NCBI GenBank assembly: GCA_018398585.1 | Contig: JAGTTD010000015.1 | Span: 7,259,001-7,323,000, forward strand | Length of the DNA: 64,000 nucleotides | From: Simmondsia chinensis | Lineage: Eukaryota > Streptophyta > Magnoliopsida > Caryophyllales > Simmondsiaceae | Direction: 5' to 3' | Shown here: piece by piece, positions 53,364 to 64,000 of the stretch | Numbering within the stretch: position 1 is the first letter of the stretch | Layout of the letters: the number at the start of each line of letters is the position of its first letter | Position numbers and translations under genes: made by a program | The notes under the pieces: model-generated | The model's input: only the letters and a program-made list of their open reading frames with translations | Databases searched by the model: none | What the model was told of the DNA's origin: nothing

Positions 53364-54295
53364 ATGACCTTAAAGGCACAACAGGGGGTAATGAAGGTCC
53401 TTAAGGGTTCCCTTGTAATGCTAAGAGGAGAGGTCAAGAACGGTCTATATGTGCTTAGAGGTGACGTAGTTCCCGCTGGCTGCTCTATTGTAGAGAAAAC
53501 TGACCTAACCAACCTTTGGCACAAAAGATTAGGACATTTATCAGAGAGGGGCCTGAATGAGCTGAACAAGAGGGGGTTGTTGGGGGGTGGTTATGTGTCT
53601 AAACCTGATTTCTGTGAGTCATGCAGATTTGGAAAATATCATAAACTATCTTTTAAATCTGGAATCCATATAACTAAGTCACCGGTAGACTATATCCACT
53701 CTGACCTATGGGAACCAGCAAGGGTACCCACTTTAGGTGGAGCATACTACTTCCTATCTATGGTAGATGATTTCTCTAGGAAGGTTTGGGTTTACCTACT
53801 TAAAACAAAGGATGAATGTTTTAGTGCCTTTGTTAGGTGGAAGAACCTTATAGAAAATCAAACAGGTAGGAAGATTAAGGTACTTAGAACTGATAATGGA
53901 CTTGAATATATAAACACTGAATTTGATAGTTTATGTGCTCAAAATGGTATTAAAAGACACAACACTGTTAGGAAAACTCCCCAACAAAATGGACTAGTTG
54001 AAAGAATGAACCGTACGCTCCTAGACAGGGTAAGATGCATGTTATTTGCATCAGGACTTGGTAAAAACTTTTGGGGGGAGGTTGTTGCTACTGCATGTTA
54101 TCTAATTAATCGAACTCCCTCCTCTGTAATTGACTTTAAAACCCCTGAGGAAAAATGGACTGGAAAAACAAGCAACTATTCTATTTTAAAGGTTTTTGGA
54201 TGTGCTGCGTATGCACATCAATCTGAAGGAAAACTTAACCCGGGGCTGTAAAAGGTGTTTTTCTAGGCTATCCGGATGGTGTAAAGGGGTATAGG
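53364..54295 (+). pseudogene. copia integrase
   Basis: Contains the HHCC zinc-binding part (LWHKRLGHLSERG, FCESCRFGK) and the DDE core: HSDLWEPARVPTLGG (first Asp), LRTDNGLEYI (second Asp) and TPQQNGLVERMNRTLL (Glu). Then FWGEVVATACYLINRTPSS follows. A frameshift near 54240 (after KLNP) shifts the frame into GVFLGYPDGVKGYRV. All catalytic residues are present. The enzyme inserts the DNA copy into the genome. Confidence 0.93.
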
Positions 54296-55963
54296 GTGGG
54301 TGTTAGGGATGGAAACAGGACCAAAATCATAATTAGTAGGGATGTGACCTTTAATGAAGAGGAAATGCCTTACTTGGAGAAAACAGTGGCTGCTGGTACA
54401 GCAGCCACTTCCTCCAACGCTAGGAAGTTTGATCCTGAACTCTACGAGTTCGAGATCGGCCCACCAGAGCCTATATACCAGGAAAACCAGACCTTAAATC
54501 CTAAGGAAGAGGTGACCGACAGTGCTGAAGGGAGCACTGAACCTCAAGAAACAATTGAACAAATGGACCTATCAAGCTACCAACTAGCTAGGGATAGGGA
54601 GAGGAGAGAAATTAGGGCACCAGTCAGGTTTGGCAGTGCTGATTGTATTGCATTTGCCCTAAATACTGCCCTAGAGTATGTAGAATTAGAACCTCTCACT
54701 TATACTCAGGCTATTAGCGGGGCTACCTCTGAACAATGGCTCAAAGCCATGACAGAGGAAATGGAGAGCCTTAAAAGGAACAAAACTTGGGTTTTGGTTC
54801 CTAAACCAATGGATAGGAAGTTGGTAGGTTCTAAGTAGATTTATAAGGTAAAAGAACCCGATACATCATCTGGACAGCCAAGGTTCATGGCTAGACTAGT
54901 TGCAAAAGGTTTTTCATAAAAAGAAGGGGTAGTCTATAATGAGATTCTTTCTCCCGTTGTTAAGCACACAACTATAAGAATACTTATGGCACTAACGGCT
55001 AAGTTTAGCCTATTTCTGGAACAAATGGATGTTACAACAGCTTTCCTTCATGGTGAGCTGGATGAAGAAATCTTTATGGCCCAACCTGAGGGCTTTATTG
55101 AACCAAACCATGAGAATCATGTTTGTCTACTTAAGAGGTCTTTATATGGCTTAAAACAATCTCCTAGGCAATAGTACAAACATTTTGACCAATTTATAAG
55201 AAGTAGGGGCTTTAGTAGATCGATACATGACACTTGTTTTTATTATAAACATGCTGATATTGTTGATGCACTGTATTTGCTGATTTATGTGGATGATATG
55301 CTGCTAGCCAGTAAATCTATGAACCATATTAATGATTTGAAACTAACGCTTTGTGCTGAGTTCGATATGAAAGATCTAGGGAAGGCCAAGAAGATTCTTG
55401 GTATGGAAATTACCAGGGATCCAACAGCTAGAACAGTGCACTTATCTCAACAAAGGTATTTGGAAAAGGTATTGGTTAGATTCAACATGTCTGAATGTAA
55501 ACCTGTAAAATTGCCCTTAGCAAGTCAGTATAAGTATACAGTTCAACAGTGTCCCACGAATGAGATAGAAAAGAAACAAATGGAAAGAGTCCCCTATGCT
55601 AATGTTATAGGTTCCTTAATGTATGCTATGACTTGTACACGTCCAGACTTAGCTTTCCCTTTAAGTGTTTTGTCTAGGTTTATGAGTAACCCAAGAAAGG
55701 AACATTGGGATGGAGTTAAGTGGCTGTTAAGGTACATTAAACAAACCTATAAACTGGCACTTACTTTTGGCCGGACAAAAACGGACCTTAGATTGATAGG
55801 TTACACCGATTCTGACTTTGGGGGAGACGTAGATAAAAGGAGGTCCACTAGTGCTTACATTTACACTTTAAATGGTGGAGCTATTTGTTGGAAGTCTAAG
55901 TTGCAGCCTGTGACTGCGCTGTCGACCACTGGGGTAAATTTGAGGCCCTCACAGAAGCCATAA
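54296..55963 (+). pseudogene. copia reverse transcriptase
   Basis: After the integrase tail, RT starts with QWLKAMTEEMESLKRNKTWV. In-frame stops are TAG 54836-54838, TAA 54917-54919 and TAG 55172-55174, the first and third at conserved Trp positions. Key motifs: LEQMDVTTAFLHGELDEEIF, LKRSLYGLKQSPRQ and LLIYVDDMLLAS (55274-55309). The RNase H part starts with GYTDSDFGGDVDKRRSTSAY and reaches TALSTT, where a frameshift occurs near 55935. Confidence 0.93.
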
Positions 55964-56262
55964 AAGAGGCTATCTGGCTGAGAGGCTTACTGTCAGAAAT
56001 AAACCTCGATAACGGGCCTCCCGTATTGTTTTCGGACAGTCAATCAGCCCTTGCATTGTGTAAAAGCCCTGTGTTTCATGATAGGACTAAGCACTTAGCT
56101 GTCAAGAGGGATTTTGTAAACGACATGCTTGAAAGGAACACTGTTGAACTGCGAAAAATCTGTACGGCTGAAAATCCAGTGGATATGGGCACAAAAATTT
56201 TGACTTTGGATAAGTTACTTCAATGTATTAACTTTGTTCAAAGTAATTGGGATCATGGATGA
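55940..56262 (+). pseudogene. copia RNase H C-terminus
   Basis: Continues in the shifted frame with EALTEAIKEAIWLRGLL, FSDSQSALALCKSPVFHDR and HLAVKRDFVNDMLERNTVEL, and ends at a stop at 56260-56262, about 75 bp before the 3' LTR. This is the normal polyprotein end. Confidence 0.9.
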
Positions 56263-56337
56263 CGAACCCAATGTGTTTTGCTCCTATTACTAGGGAATGT
56301 CCAGTAGTTAACCCATATAGGTACCAATGTGGAGAAT

Positions 56338-57326
56338 TGTTGTAAAATTGGTCCCTATATGACTTAACTATGTCAAGAAAATTTAAGTCAAGAAGTGTTC
56401 AAATATTATAGATCAAATGTTGTAATTTTTTTTTTAGTGGCACAAGTTGTATTTTTTTTTAGGTAGAAAATATTATAGCAGCAAGTTATTAAATTCAGTT
56501 AAAAGTCATGTGGTAAAATGACACTGCTGCCCCTGCCCGTGTGCTCATTTTACCTGCCCGTGCCACTGCCCGCTGCCCGAAGCTTCTCAAGGAAGCTACC
56601 CAGAATCTGTTGTTGATGGCTGACACGCGTCAGCCATCCGGGACTACTATTTGTGTTTCTTGTGGGTTTTTATGGACCGTTGATCTGGATCGTACGAACG
56701 GCCGAGATTGAACCTGGAGCCTTGCCACGGATCGGGTATCTGTTGCCTATATATATGGACCCTTTTTTAGGGTTTCCCGTACGAATTGCATTTCTCTCTG
56801 TTTTCATCACGCCACCGCCTATTTGCTCTTTTTCTCTGGCGATTTGAGGCGATCTTGAGACGATTAAGGAAATCCGTGGGTGTTAAGGCTTGCTCGTTCA
56901 AATCTTGGTAGTTTGGAGCACGTATGAAGCCTTGTTGGCTTCGGTTGTGAGCTTTCTCTTCCCTTACTCTTTATTTCGTTCGTCTTTAGGTTTCTGTCTT
57001 AGAAGCCTTAAGGATCTGTTTGTATAAAGTTATACATCGTTGAATTTTGGTCTGTAATACTTGAACTCGACTTATAGTGGATAGACTTCCCTAGAAATAG
57101 GGAGCCATGGAGTAGGTCCTTATTTAAAGGCTGAACCACGTAAAAATCTTGTTGTTGTCGCTGTGTTTTTTGTGCATGTGTTCGGTGTTGGATGAATCTT
57201 GCTAACCTATAGTTACAGGTTTCTTGAACAAGATCTGAAGTGTTGAATGTTTGTTGTTATTGTCGGTTTTTTCAAGATCTAAAGTTAATAAGTTTAAACC
57301 CTAGGAATACGACCTAAAACTTAACA
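56338..57326 (+). repeat. 3' LTR of the copia element at 51177-57326
   Basis: 989 bp, almost identical to the 5' LTR. It is preceded by the purine-rich AATGTGGAGAA. Confidence 0.95.
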
Positions 57327-57331
57327 GAAAC

Positions 57332-57528
57332 TATTTTATATAATGGCGTTTTTTTTTTGGGGGGGTAGCCTTTCACCATGCACTGCATAACTTTCACATT
57401 TCATAACTGATTTTATATTGTGTAATTTTAATAATTTTTATTGTGTTTTTAATGCAATATTATTTTTATTGTTTTCCAAAAGACTTTAGTTTTTGTCTTA
57501 TTAAGAGATTATTAAGACTTGAGGATAG
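57332..57528. other. Intergenic, nothing recognised
   Basis: AT-rich DNA with T and G runs near 57347-57365. Confidence 0.4.
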
Positions 57529-57536
57529 TAGCAACT

Positions 57537-60408
57537 AGCCTAGTTGGGGGGCTTTGGCTCCCTCCGCCCCCCAACGCAACCAGCAGGCCAAACGGCTCTT
57601 TGAGCCATTGGGCATGTTAAAAAATATCTTTTTTTTATAAATACTAACTAAATTTTTTTATTTTACCATACAATAATCATCAATTCTCTTTCTCTACAAT
57701 CAATTCTTTGCTCTCAATTTCTCAAGTTCGAAGTTTCAATTGTGTTATACTCGTAGAAGCTTGTAGAAGTTCAAATTTTAGTTTTTGCTTTGGGAAAATT
57801 AGTATCAAAATTTCATTTATTTGTCATTTTTATTTACCTTACTTGTATTCTTGCTTGTATTTTATAATCATAAATTAATATAATGGTATATAATTCATCT
57901 TCATATGGAGTTACTCGATCTAATTCTAGCTCTTCTCGACCACCTCAAGCCCCTAGAATGGGTAGCAGTATTAGCCAATCTGGAGGAGTTGAGCTTAATA
58001 CCCTGGAACGTACTTTTTTAGAACCCGTCGGGTCACCTCCGTACACAGACACTTATGATTTGGAACATGAGCACCTCTAATAGTAGGGTTATCCTGAATC
58101 GGATGGTGCGGGATGTTCTCAACCCGAACCCACACCTACTAACGACGAAACTTAAAACCAGACCTCTACGAGCAGTAATAGACGTAGTACTAGCGATGTA
58201 TGGAAATGTTTTACTCTAGATCGTGAACATGATAAATCATATTGTACTATATGTGATCCTCCAAAAGCCTTCAAGCATCTACTTAATAGTGGAACTTGCA
58301 CTTTAAAAAGCAACCTAAAAAAAGGCCACCTTGAATTAAAGGCGGATAGAACCCAATAAACTCTCGTACAACAAGAGACTAATGCGCTTGCAAACTTTAA
58401 GTTACACAAGAAACTAATAGACACGACTTAACGAGACATGTCATTTCGGCTGAAAAGCCGTTTACCACTAGCAAAGACCCTAGATTTGTCCAGTACTGTA
58501 AATTCGCGTTAACCCTGCCGCTCAAAGGGTCCCCTGGAACACTTTCAAGTGGGACGCATTTAAAGAACTTGTAAATATGAAAACGAACTTGAAGAAATTT
58601 TAAAGACGATAGCATAATCTCGTTGACATCGAACATGTAGAAGACGAAATCCGACGTACCTTACATGTGGCAAATTGGATTGAGTCTTCCAATATTATGC
58701 AAAAAAAAAAAAAAAGAATAATTCTTTTTTTTCCTATTTGAATATGCCCACAATTCTCATGTAATCACGGGTGTCATTATGAACGCATGCCGTGAGTGAG
58801 GGATACAAAAAAAATTTTCAGCATTACTTTTGATAATATCACTAATAACACTTCATCTATTATACAATTAATTAGGTATATGAGGCCAATGTTAGATGAA
58901 AAGTGTTTTGATTTAAGTTGCATCTGTCATATATTGCATTTAATGGTAATGGTTAGTATGCAACTTATAGATTTTTCTCTGATGGTTTTAAGACATGTTA
59001 TCAAAGAAATTAAAACATCCAAAATTAGGCAAAAAAATTTGAAGAACTGTGTGACGCACACGACATTCCTTGGAAAACAATTTAAATTAGATATATGTAA
59101 TAGGTGGTCATCCACGATTTTAATTTTAGAAAGATGCAAACAATACAAAGACGTTTTAATTGAATTTGTATAGCAAAATCATGCAGATCCAAATTCTTTT
59201 AATTTAGAAAATATGGATTGGAATATAATTAATAAAATATGTAAATTTTTTGTTTTATTTAAAAAGGCTATCACATTTTTTAGGTAAACCATTCCACACA
59301 TAATATCCAGATTGGCAGATATTGCTGTATGAATAATGGAGAACCTTTCCAACATCATGTTGCAAGGCTCCATTACTACCATGATAGAAATTTTTTTTAA
59401 GTATTATACTAAATTACCAATGGCATATCGTATTGCCACATTTTTCTATCCATGTTGTAAACTTGCAGGTTTTCAATTATTTGCCAAAATATTTTACAAA
59501 AAAATGATACCAACTTTTGATATAAAGTCTTTTTTTTGCTAAAGTTGATGAAAGTTTACATAATTTATTTTCCGTGTATTCTAAAAAATTGTCATCTAAT
59601 ACAAATGTTTCTTCTACATCATCTTCGTCCTCTTCTTAAGGAAAATCATAAATGGGTGGGATATGTTTAACCGATTAAAGCCCAACAGTGGAAAGTCATC
59701 TTATACAAACAAAGTCCCGTGTCATATGATGAGCTTTCTTTGTACATGAGTTCACCTATGATCGAATTCTACCCAACAAAGGCTAATCCACATTTTGATA
59801 TTTTGCAATAGCGAAATTCAAATAAAACCAACATATCTGATGTCTACAGTAGCATCAAAGTCTGCATTTTAGTGCAGATGGTAGATTGCTTAGATCAAAA
59901 AGAGCGAAGTTAGCACCGACCACCTTAGAAATGTCAGTGCTCTTAAAGGACTGGATGGTTGCAGCAAATAAAGACCAAAACCGTCTGAAATTGGAATCAT
60001 CAAGAGATAAAGACGATGATGCTAGCTCTAGCACAAGTACTGCACTAACTATAGCAGGTTTAAATTTATTTATTTATATTATTATAATTCTATTTTTTAT
60101 AATCTATTTTCTTTTATAAAATATAATTATAATTTTATATGGCTCTATTATATTATTATATTTATATTTTTTAGCAAGTTATAATACATTTTATTTTATA
60201 AAATATATTTATAATTATGATTATATTATATTGTCTATTATATTATTTATCAATAAATTATAATTATTTTGGGTCAAAATGATTATATATATATATAAAT
60301 AAATATCCAAAAAAAAGGCCAGGCCGGGCCAGTCCCGCTAGGCCAAGGCCCGGCTCAGACAAGGGGATCGGGCCTAAGGGCCCAGGCCCGGCCCATGGCC
60401 ACCTCTAG
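57537..60408 (+). mobile_element. hAT transposon relic
   Basis: The right end reads, on the minus strand, CTAGAGGTGGCCATGGGCC, followed by GGGCC-rich subterminal DNA typical of plant hAT elements. The 8-bp flanks TAGCAACT (57529-57536) and TAGTAACT (60409-60416) agree at seven positions. The left end does not clearly pair with the right, so the left border is tentative. A degenerate transposase lies inside. Confidence 0.6.
58150..60060 (+). pseudogene. hAT transposase relic (BED finger, dimerisation region)
   Basis: Pieces in order: a BED-type zinc finger (VWKCFTLDREHDKSYCTIC ... GTCTLKSNLKKGH, about 58194-58330); the catalytic-region segment KKIFSITFDNITNNTSSIIQ with CICHILHLMVM (58796-58960); RCKQYKDVLIEF (59130-59170); and the C-terminal hAT dimerisation region with SADGRLLRSKRAKLAPTTLE and VLLKDWM (59865-59960). 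It resembles RICESLEEPER/DAYSLEEPER-type transposases. Many stops. Confidence 0.8.
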
Positions 60409-60596
60409 TAGTAACTATATGCCAACAATTTTTTTTCTTTTTTTTTCTTTTTGGTTTTTAACTTACTAGTGTTGTTTTGTTGCCTCTAAGTACGACACCG
60501 CGATGTCTTTTCTACCTTGTAGAATTACGTTGGTTTAGCAACATATGAACAATATTTTTTTAATAATTAGAATAGCAGTATTACAAATATCTAATT

Positions 60597-61511
60597 TGTT
60601 GTTTCGGGATAAATTAAGCAGTTTCCTTAGGATGAGAGGCGGACTCAAGCTCTCACTAGGAAGTCAACAGCACGTTTTATCTGGGGTTTCTAGCAAAACG
60701 AGCGAGGCTATTAGAGGGTCTAGCAGGTTTGCCCGCGGGAGACCCCTCCGATGCCAAAAGTGTGGGTCTTGATAATAAATAAGCGTAATGAAATACTTAG
60801 CCTGGGGCGAGTAAGAGGTAGCTCTTAGAGAGTTGGGGAGAGTGGGCCAACATGGGAGAGAGGGTTGGCAGGTAGCGTGGCTAGGAAAGTGGTGAAGGGT
60901 GAGATGGTGGGAGAGTAGTGTGTCGGGTTTTTGGAGAGAGAGGGGTAAGGGAGCCCCCGTTGAGTGAAGGGAATGGGGGTTGGTATTTATAGAAGAAGGA
61001 GAGATATTGGCGGTTGTGGGTTGGTGAAATGGAGGAGGGACTAAGTTGGAGCCATGAACCCCTTGTGGTAGATAAAGGCAGGTGGTGGGTGTGAATTGGT
61101 TAGGTGGGTGGTAGCTTTCCCTTGCGGCGGAGGAAGCAAAGTGCACTGGGAAACCTACGTATGGTGGCAAAGTAGGCGGGGCTGGATGCCGTGATCATAG
61201 GACGTTGGCGGAGTGGAACATGCCCCCTAGATTATACCGCCATAGACTCACCTGTGGATCTATCACCGAGTGTTCTGCTAAGAGTGCATGCCACTAAGGG
61301 TTCCGCCAGGTGTATGCCGCTATGCGTCTATCCGAGGGCTTGTTGCTGGGTGTTCTGCTTAGGACTCACTTGTGGCCCTTTAGGAGGATGTGCTGCCAAT
61401 GGCACATTCGTTGCCCTCCAGCTGAATAGCCACCCGGTAGCCAGGACATCATTATTGATGGATACACCGCCAAGGGTTTGCTCATTACTCCTAGTTGGGA
61501 ACCAACCAGGT
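60597..61511 (-). mobile_element. Possible solo LTR or LTR fragment
   Basis: This stretch is more GC-rich than its surroundings. On the minus strand it has a clear TATA box (TATAAATACC, about 60982-60991) with a pyrimidine-rich leader and ends CCCGAAACAACA. TAATT occurs at 60592-60596 and 61512-61516. The other terminus is not the usual TG, so the call is tentative. A 168-residue frame inside has no domain. Confidence 0.4.
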
Positions 61512-61647
61512 TAATTTATTTCGCCCACATTCTTGTATCTAATATGTGTGAAAGAAATAATAACATTATGAATTATTTTTGAAAACTTGTTAATTTTATA
61601 CCATATTACTGTGTAAACAAAATATATGCGAAATTAGATACATATAG

Positions 61648-61707
61648 GCTCTATTTGATAGTGGGGAAGTCCTTTTCCCTATAAAACTTTTTCTTTGGAA
61701 AAGGTTT
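61648..61707. repeat. TIR-like end split by the SIRE-like element
   Basis: GGCTCTATTTGATAGTGGGG and the following TTTTCC/GGAAAA pattern resemble the termini at 16729 and 19889. The partner end is outside the window or lost. Confidence 0.4.
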
Positions 61708-63214
61708 TGTTGGCCCTAAAGCCATTTATATTGTAATTTTGATGATAATAACCATTTAGTGAGTCATAGTGTTTAAATGGTTCTAATCTTGCATCTAAGT
61801 GACTCATAAGAAAGCTAGGAAAATCAAGGTTAATCATGTTGATAGAAACCTTTCTAAGATGATGAATCAAGAGGAAAAGAGATCAAAGTTGAAGAGAAGA
61901 TTCATCCAAATTGAAGAGAATGTGATCCAAGTCCAAGCATCCTAAAGTTATTTATTTTTATTGTCTAGGACTTAAGATCGGGATATATCAACTAAGTCAA
62001 AGTCTCAATATCGATATGTGATGCTCTTACAAAAATGTTTTTGAAATATTTTTGAAAATTGATTTTCAAATTTTATTTGAAAAATATTCAAGTCAAATTA
62101 AGCCAATCTAGCTTATCATGAAAATATTTTTCAAGATTGGTATTTTTGAAAAGCATGACCAAATCAAACAAGATAAATTTTAAATGGGTGATAATTTAGT
62201 TTGATTTATGCAATCAATTATCTTTATGATCAAAGCAAAGTAGGAAATTAATTCCAAAATTTAAGCTAATATGGCAATCAATTAATTAATCAATCAACTT
62301 AGCTAATATGGCAAAATTATCCCATCAATCAAGCTAAATGGTCAAAAAGTCAAAATTCACCCAGGTATGGTGAGTGTCGACACACAGAAGGTATGTGTCG
62401 GCACACAAACATGCAGTAGCCCTCTGGAGCTATTGTTTGTCGACACATAGAGGTTGTGTGTCGACACACAGCCTCCGACTGGCTCTAACGGCCACATTTT
62501 GGACCCAATTTCTTTCCAATTTTTTTTTAAAATGCTCCCAACGGCTCCTAGGCCTTTCTTGGCCTATATATCGAGGTCCAATGCTTTGGTTTTCAATCAA
62601 GAAACAATACTTCGAACACTCTCTAAGAAATCTCTCAAAAAGGGCTCTTACTCTTGCTCTTTAATGATTTGTTTTCGAATTCTTGTTTAAAGTTTTCTTG
62701 AGCATCACTAGTTCTCTTTATTGTTGATTATTGAGCTTTATTGGCATATCCTTAGCTTTGGTTAACCTTGATCAAGTGTCAATTCACTCTTTAAAGAGTG
62801 AAGAATTTGAGTGTTTTAATTCTTTCATTGCTTTATTCAAATTTGTTGTATTGTAAAGGTTGGATCCTAAGCCTACGGTTACAGAAGGATCGGTTGTAAA
62901 AGGTTGGTCTTGAGCCTATGTACAAAAATACTGGTTGTAAAGGTTGGATCCTGAGCCTATTTTTAAAAAGGATCATCGAGCTTAGTTAAAGGCTCAAGTG
63001 ACTAAGAGTAGTCACTTGAGAAGTGGACCAGCTTCCTGTTTGAAAGTGAACGAATAAAAATCTTTGTGCATCCCTTTTATTTTTGTCTTTATCTTTTTCA
63101 TTTAACATTTATTGTTTAGCTTTTAATTAAATTTTTGGTTCATAAATATAAAATTTTCATTTATCACTAAAGAACCTAATTCACCCCCCTCTTAGGTTGC
63201 TTTTTGGGCCTTCA
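61708..63214 (+). repeat. 5' LTR of the SIRE-like element
   Basis: About 1.5 kb. It contains several TGTGTCGACACAC-type palindromic units (62376-62474), a TATATA at about 62564 and repeats of AAAGGTTGGATCCT-like sequence near 62857-62975. Confidence 0.82.
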
Positions 63215-63216
63215 AT

Positions 63217-63228
63217 TGGTATCAGAGC
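63217..63228 (+). promoter_or_regulatory. Primer-binding site, initiator tRNA-Met
   Basis: TGGTATCAGAGC lies two bases after the LTR end. Confidence 0.9.
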
Positions 63229-63271
63229 TAGTACTCTTTTTTTTTGGTCTAACAACCTTAGAGTGATCCTT

Positions 63272-64000
63272 ATGGCAACCTTTGCACCTATTTTGGTCGA
63301 TGGTCAATCCACCGAGAAACCACCACTTTTTGACGGAAATGTTTTTTTTTCTATTGGAAACTGAAAATGAGAATTTTTATTAGCTCTATTGATTTCGATT
63401 TGTGGCTAATCACACAAAATGGTGATTTTGCTCCTTCAATGAATAAGGAAAATGCAATTCTTGATGATAAGCTCATTCAAAATGACAAAACAAAGCTTGA
63501 GAAAAATGCTAAAGCTCACTTCCAATTATTATGCGCTATTACTCCCAATATGTTTAATCATGTCAAAAGTTGCAAGAATGCAAAGGAGATTTGGGATAAA
63601 CTTGAAGCCATATTTGGAAGAGATTCCAATGAAGAGTCCCCTCATACAAGTGAAGAGGAGCAAGTAGATCCATGTCTTATGGCCATCGAATCTAAAGAAG
63701 AAGAAGAACATGAAGAAGATGAGGTAAATGATTTATCTTATAATGAGCTCATGGATAGTTTTTATGAATTATATAGTGCATTTGAAAAATTGAGAAACAA
63801 ATACCCTTCAAAGAAAAATGAGCTACAAAAAAGGTCAAAACAATGTTTAGTGTTTAAGCTTGAAAATGAATCTTTGAAAACAAAAATAGAGTCATTAAAT
63901 GATCAAGTTGAAACTTTGATAAACAAGAAGCAATTCTTGGAAGAAAAGCTCATTTCAGACGAAAGTAAAAATGAAGAATCTAAGGAAGATCAATTATTGG
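63272..64000 (+). pseudogene. SIRE-like gag, frameshifted and internally deleted (partial)
   Basis: The start ATG at 63272 gives MATFAPILVDGQSTEKPPLF. A shift in the T run near 63342-63350 moves the rest to another frame, which is open from 63367 to the window end: MRIFISSIDFDLWLITQNGD, KAHFQLLCAITPNMF and AKEIWDKLEAIF. It then jumps to an acidic coiled-coil (SYNELMDSFYELYSAFEKLR, KLENESLKTKIESLNDQ). The rest of the capsid domain and the zinc knuckle, normally between these parts, are missing. Confidence 0.8.

Larger units (their letters stand above)
51177..57326 (+). mobile_element. Young copia element (Tork/TNT1-like), nearly complete
   Basis: A 6.15-kb element with LTRs of 990 and 989 bp, TSD GAAAC (51172-51176 and 57327-57331), a perfect primer site and a long gag-pol frame. 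The LTRs differ by about 28 substitutions plus T-run indels by my count, near 3 %. Lesions in gag-pol are few: four stops and two frameshifts. It is the best-preserved polyprotein in the window. Confidence 0.96.
61708..64000 (+). mobile_element. SIRE-like copia element, 5' part (runs off the window)
   Basis: A long LTR beginning TGTTGGCCCTAAAGCC and ending GGGCCTTCA, a tRNA-Met primer site, and the start of a SIRE/Maximus-type gag. The 3' part is beyond the window. Confidence 0.85.

Noticed and set aside
60664..61170. A 168-residue minus-strand frame as a gene
   Set aside because: It has low-complexity Pro/Ser/His composition, no domain, and overlaps a likely LTR TATA box and leader.
62376..62474. 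Palindromic TGTCGACACA units as a CRISPR array
   Set aside because: The units are unevenly spaced, lie in a SIRE-type LTR, and the DNA is from a plant nucleus.

Overview
This window looks like repeat-dominated, AT-rich nuclear DNA from a flowering plant, probably a dicot. It holds plant Ty1/copia and Ty3/gypsy LTR retrotransposons primed by initiator tRNA-Met, a CACTA (En/Spm) transposon, hAT remnants, L1 and RTE LINEs, SINEs, TRIMs and MITEs. I find no convincing single-copy host gene. Almost every long open frame is a piece of a transposon protein, and most are broken by stops and frameshifts. The species cannot be told from the sequence.

Layout. 1-2.2 kb: AT-rich intergenic DNA with one fold-back MITE and a tiny poly-A insertion. 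2.2-7.4 kb: a complete but disabled copia element on the minus strand, with 347-bp LTRs and TSD TATAC. 7.8-10.4 kb: two TRIM copies (one carrying a tRNA-type SINE), a MITE and a LINE-tail fragment. 10.4-16.6 kb: an old minus-strand copia element (TSD GAGAG) with a 5S-rRNA-headed SINE in its RNase H region. 16.7-19.5 kb: TIR elements and hairpin MITEs. 20.0-26.2 kb: a decayed gypsy element with an RTE LINE in its 5' LTR, and a copia-type solo LTR (itself holding a MITE) in its 3' LTR. 27.2-35.0 kb: a full-length CACTA transposon with two split genes. 35.7-50.7 kb: an old minus-strand L1 LINE broken up by four later insertions: a gag-protease-only gypsy-like element, a copia element, a solo LTR and an internally deleted LINE that keeps ORF1. 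51.2-57.3 kb: a fairly young plus-strand Tork/TNT1-like copia element (TSD GAAAC). 57.5-60.4 kb: a hAT relic. 60.6-61.5 kb: a possible solo LTR. 61.7 kb to the window end: the 5' LTR and start of gag of a SIRE-like copia element.

The most unusual find is a short retroposon present twice, at 12027-12234 and 39628-39832, both on the minus strand. In its own sense direction it starts with about 75-92 nt of 5S rRNA, including the internal pol III promoter region. It then runs into a tail that matches the 3' end of the RTE-type LINE at 20476-21162. Each copy has target-site duplications (17 bp with one mismatch, and 11 bp), and each empty site can be read in this window. That is the layout of a SINE3-class (5S-derived) SINE. 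The known plant 5S carrier that I recall is the Cassandra TRIM, which is built differently.

Insertion order can be read from the nesting. The L1 LINE is the host of its cluster; the gypsy, copia, solo-LTR and ORF1-LINE insertions came later, and the 5S-SINE entered after the copia LTR existed. LTR pairs of the two best-preserved copia elements differ at roughly 3 % of sites by my manual count, so these are the more recent arrivals. All protein elements seen here carry disabling lesions; the SIRE-like one is seen only in part.
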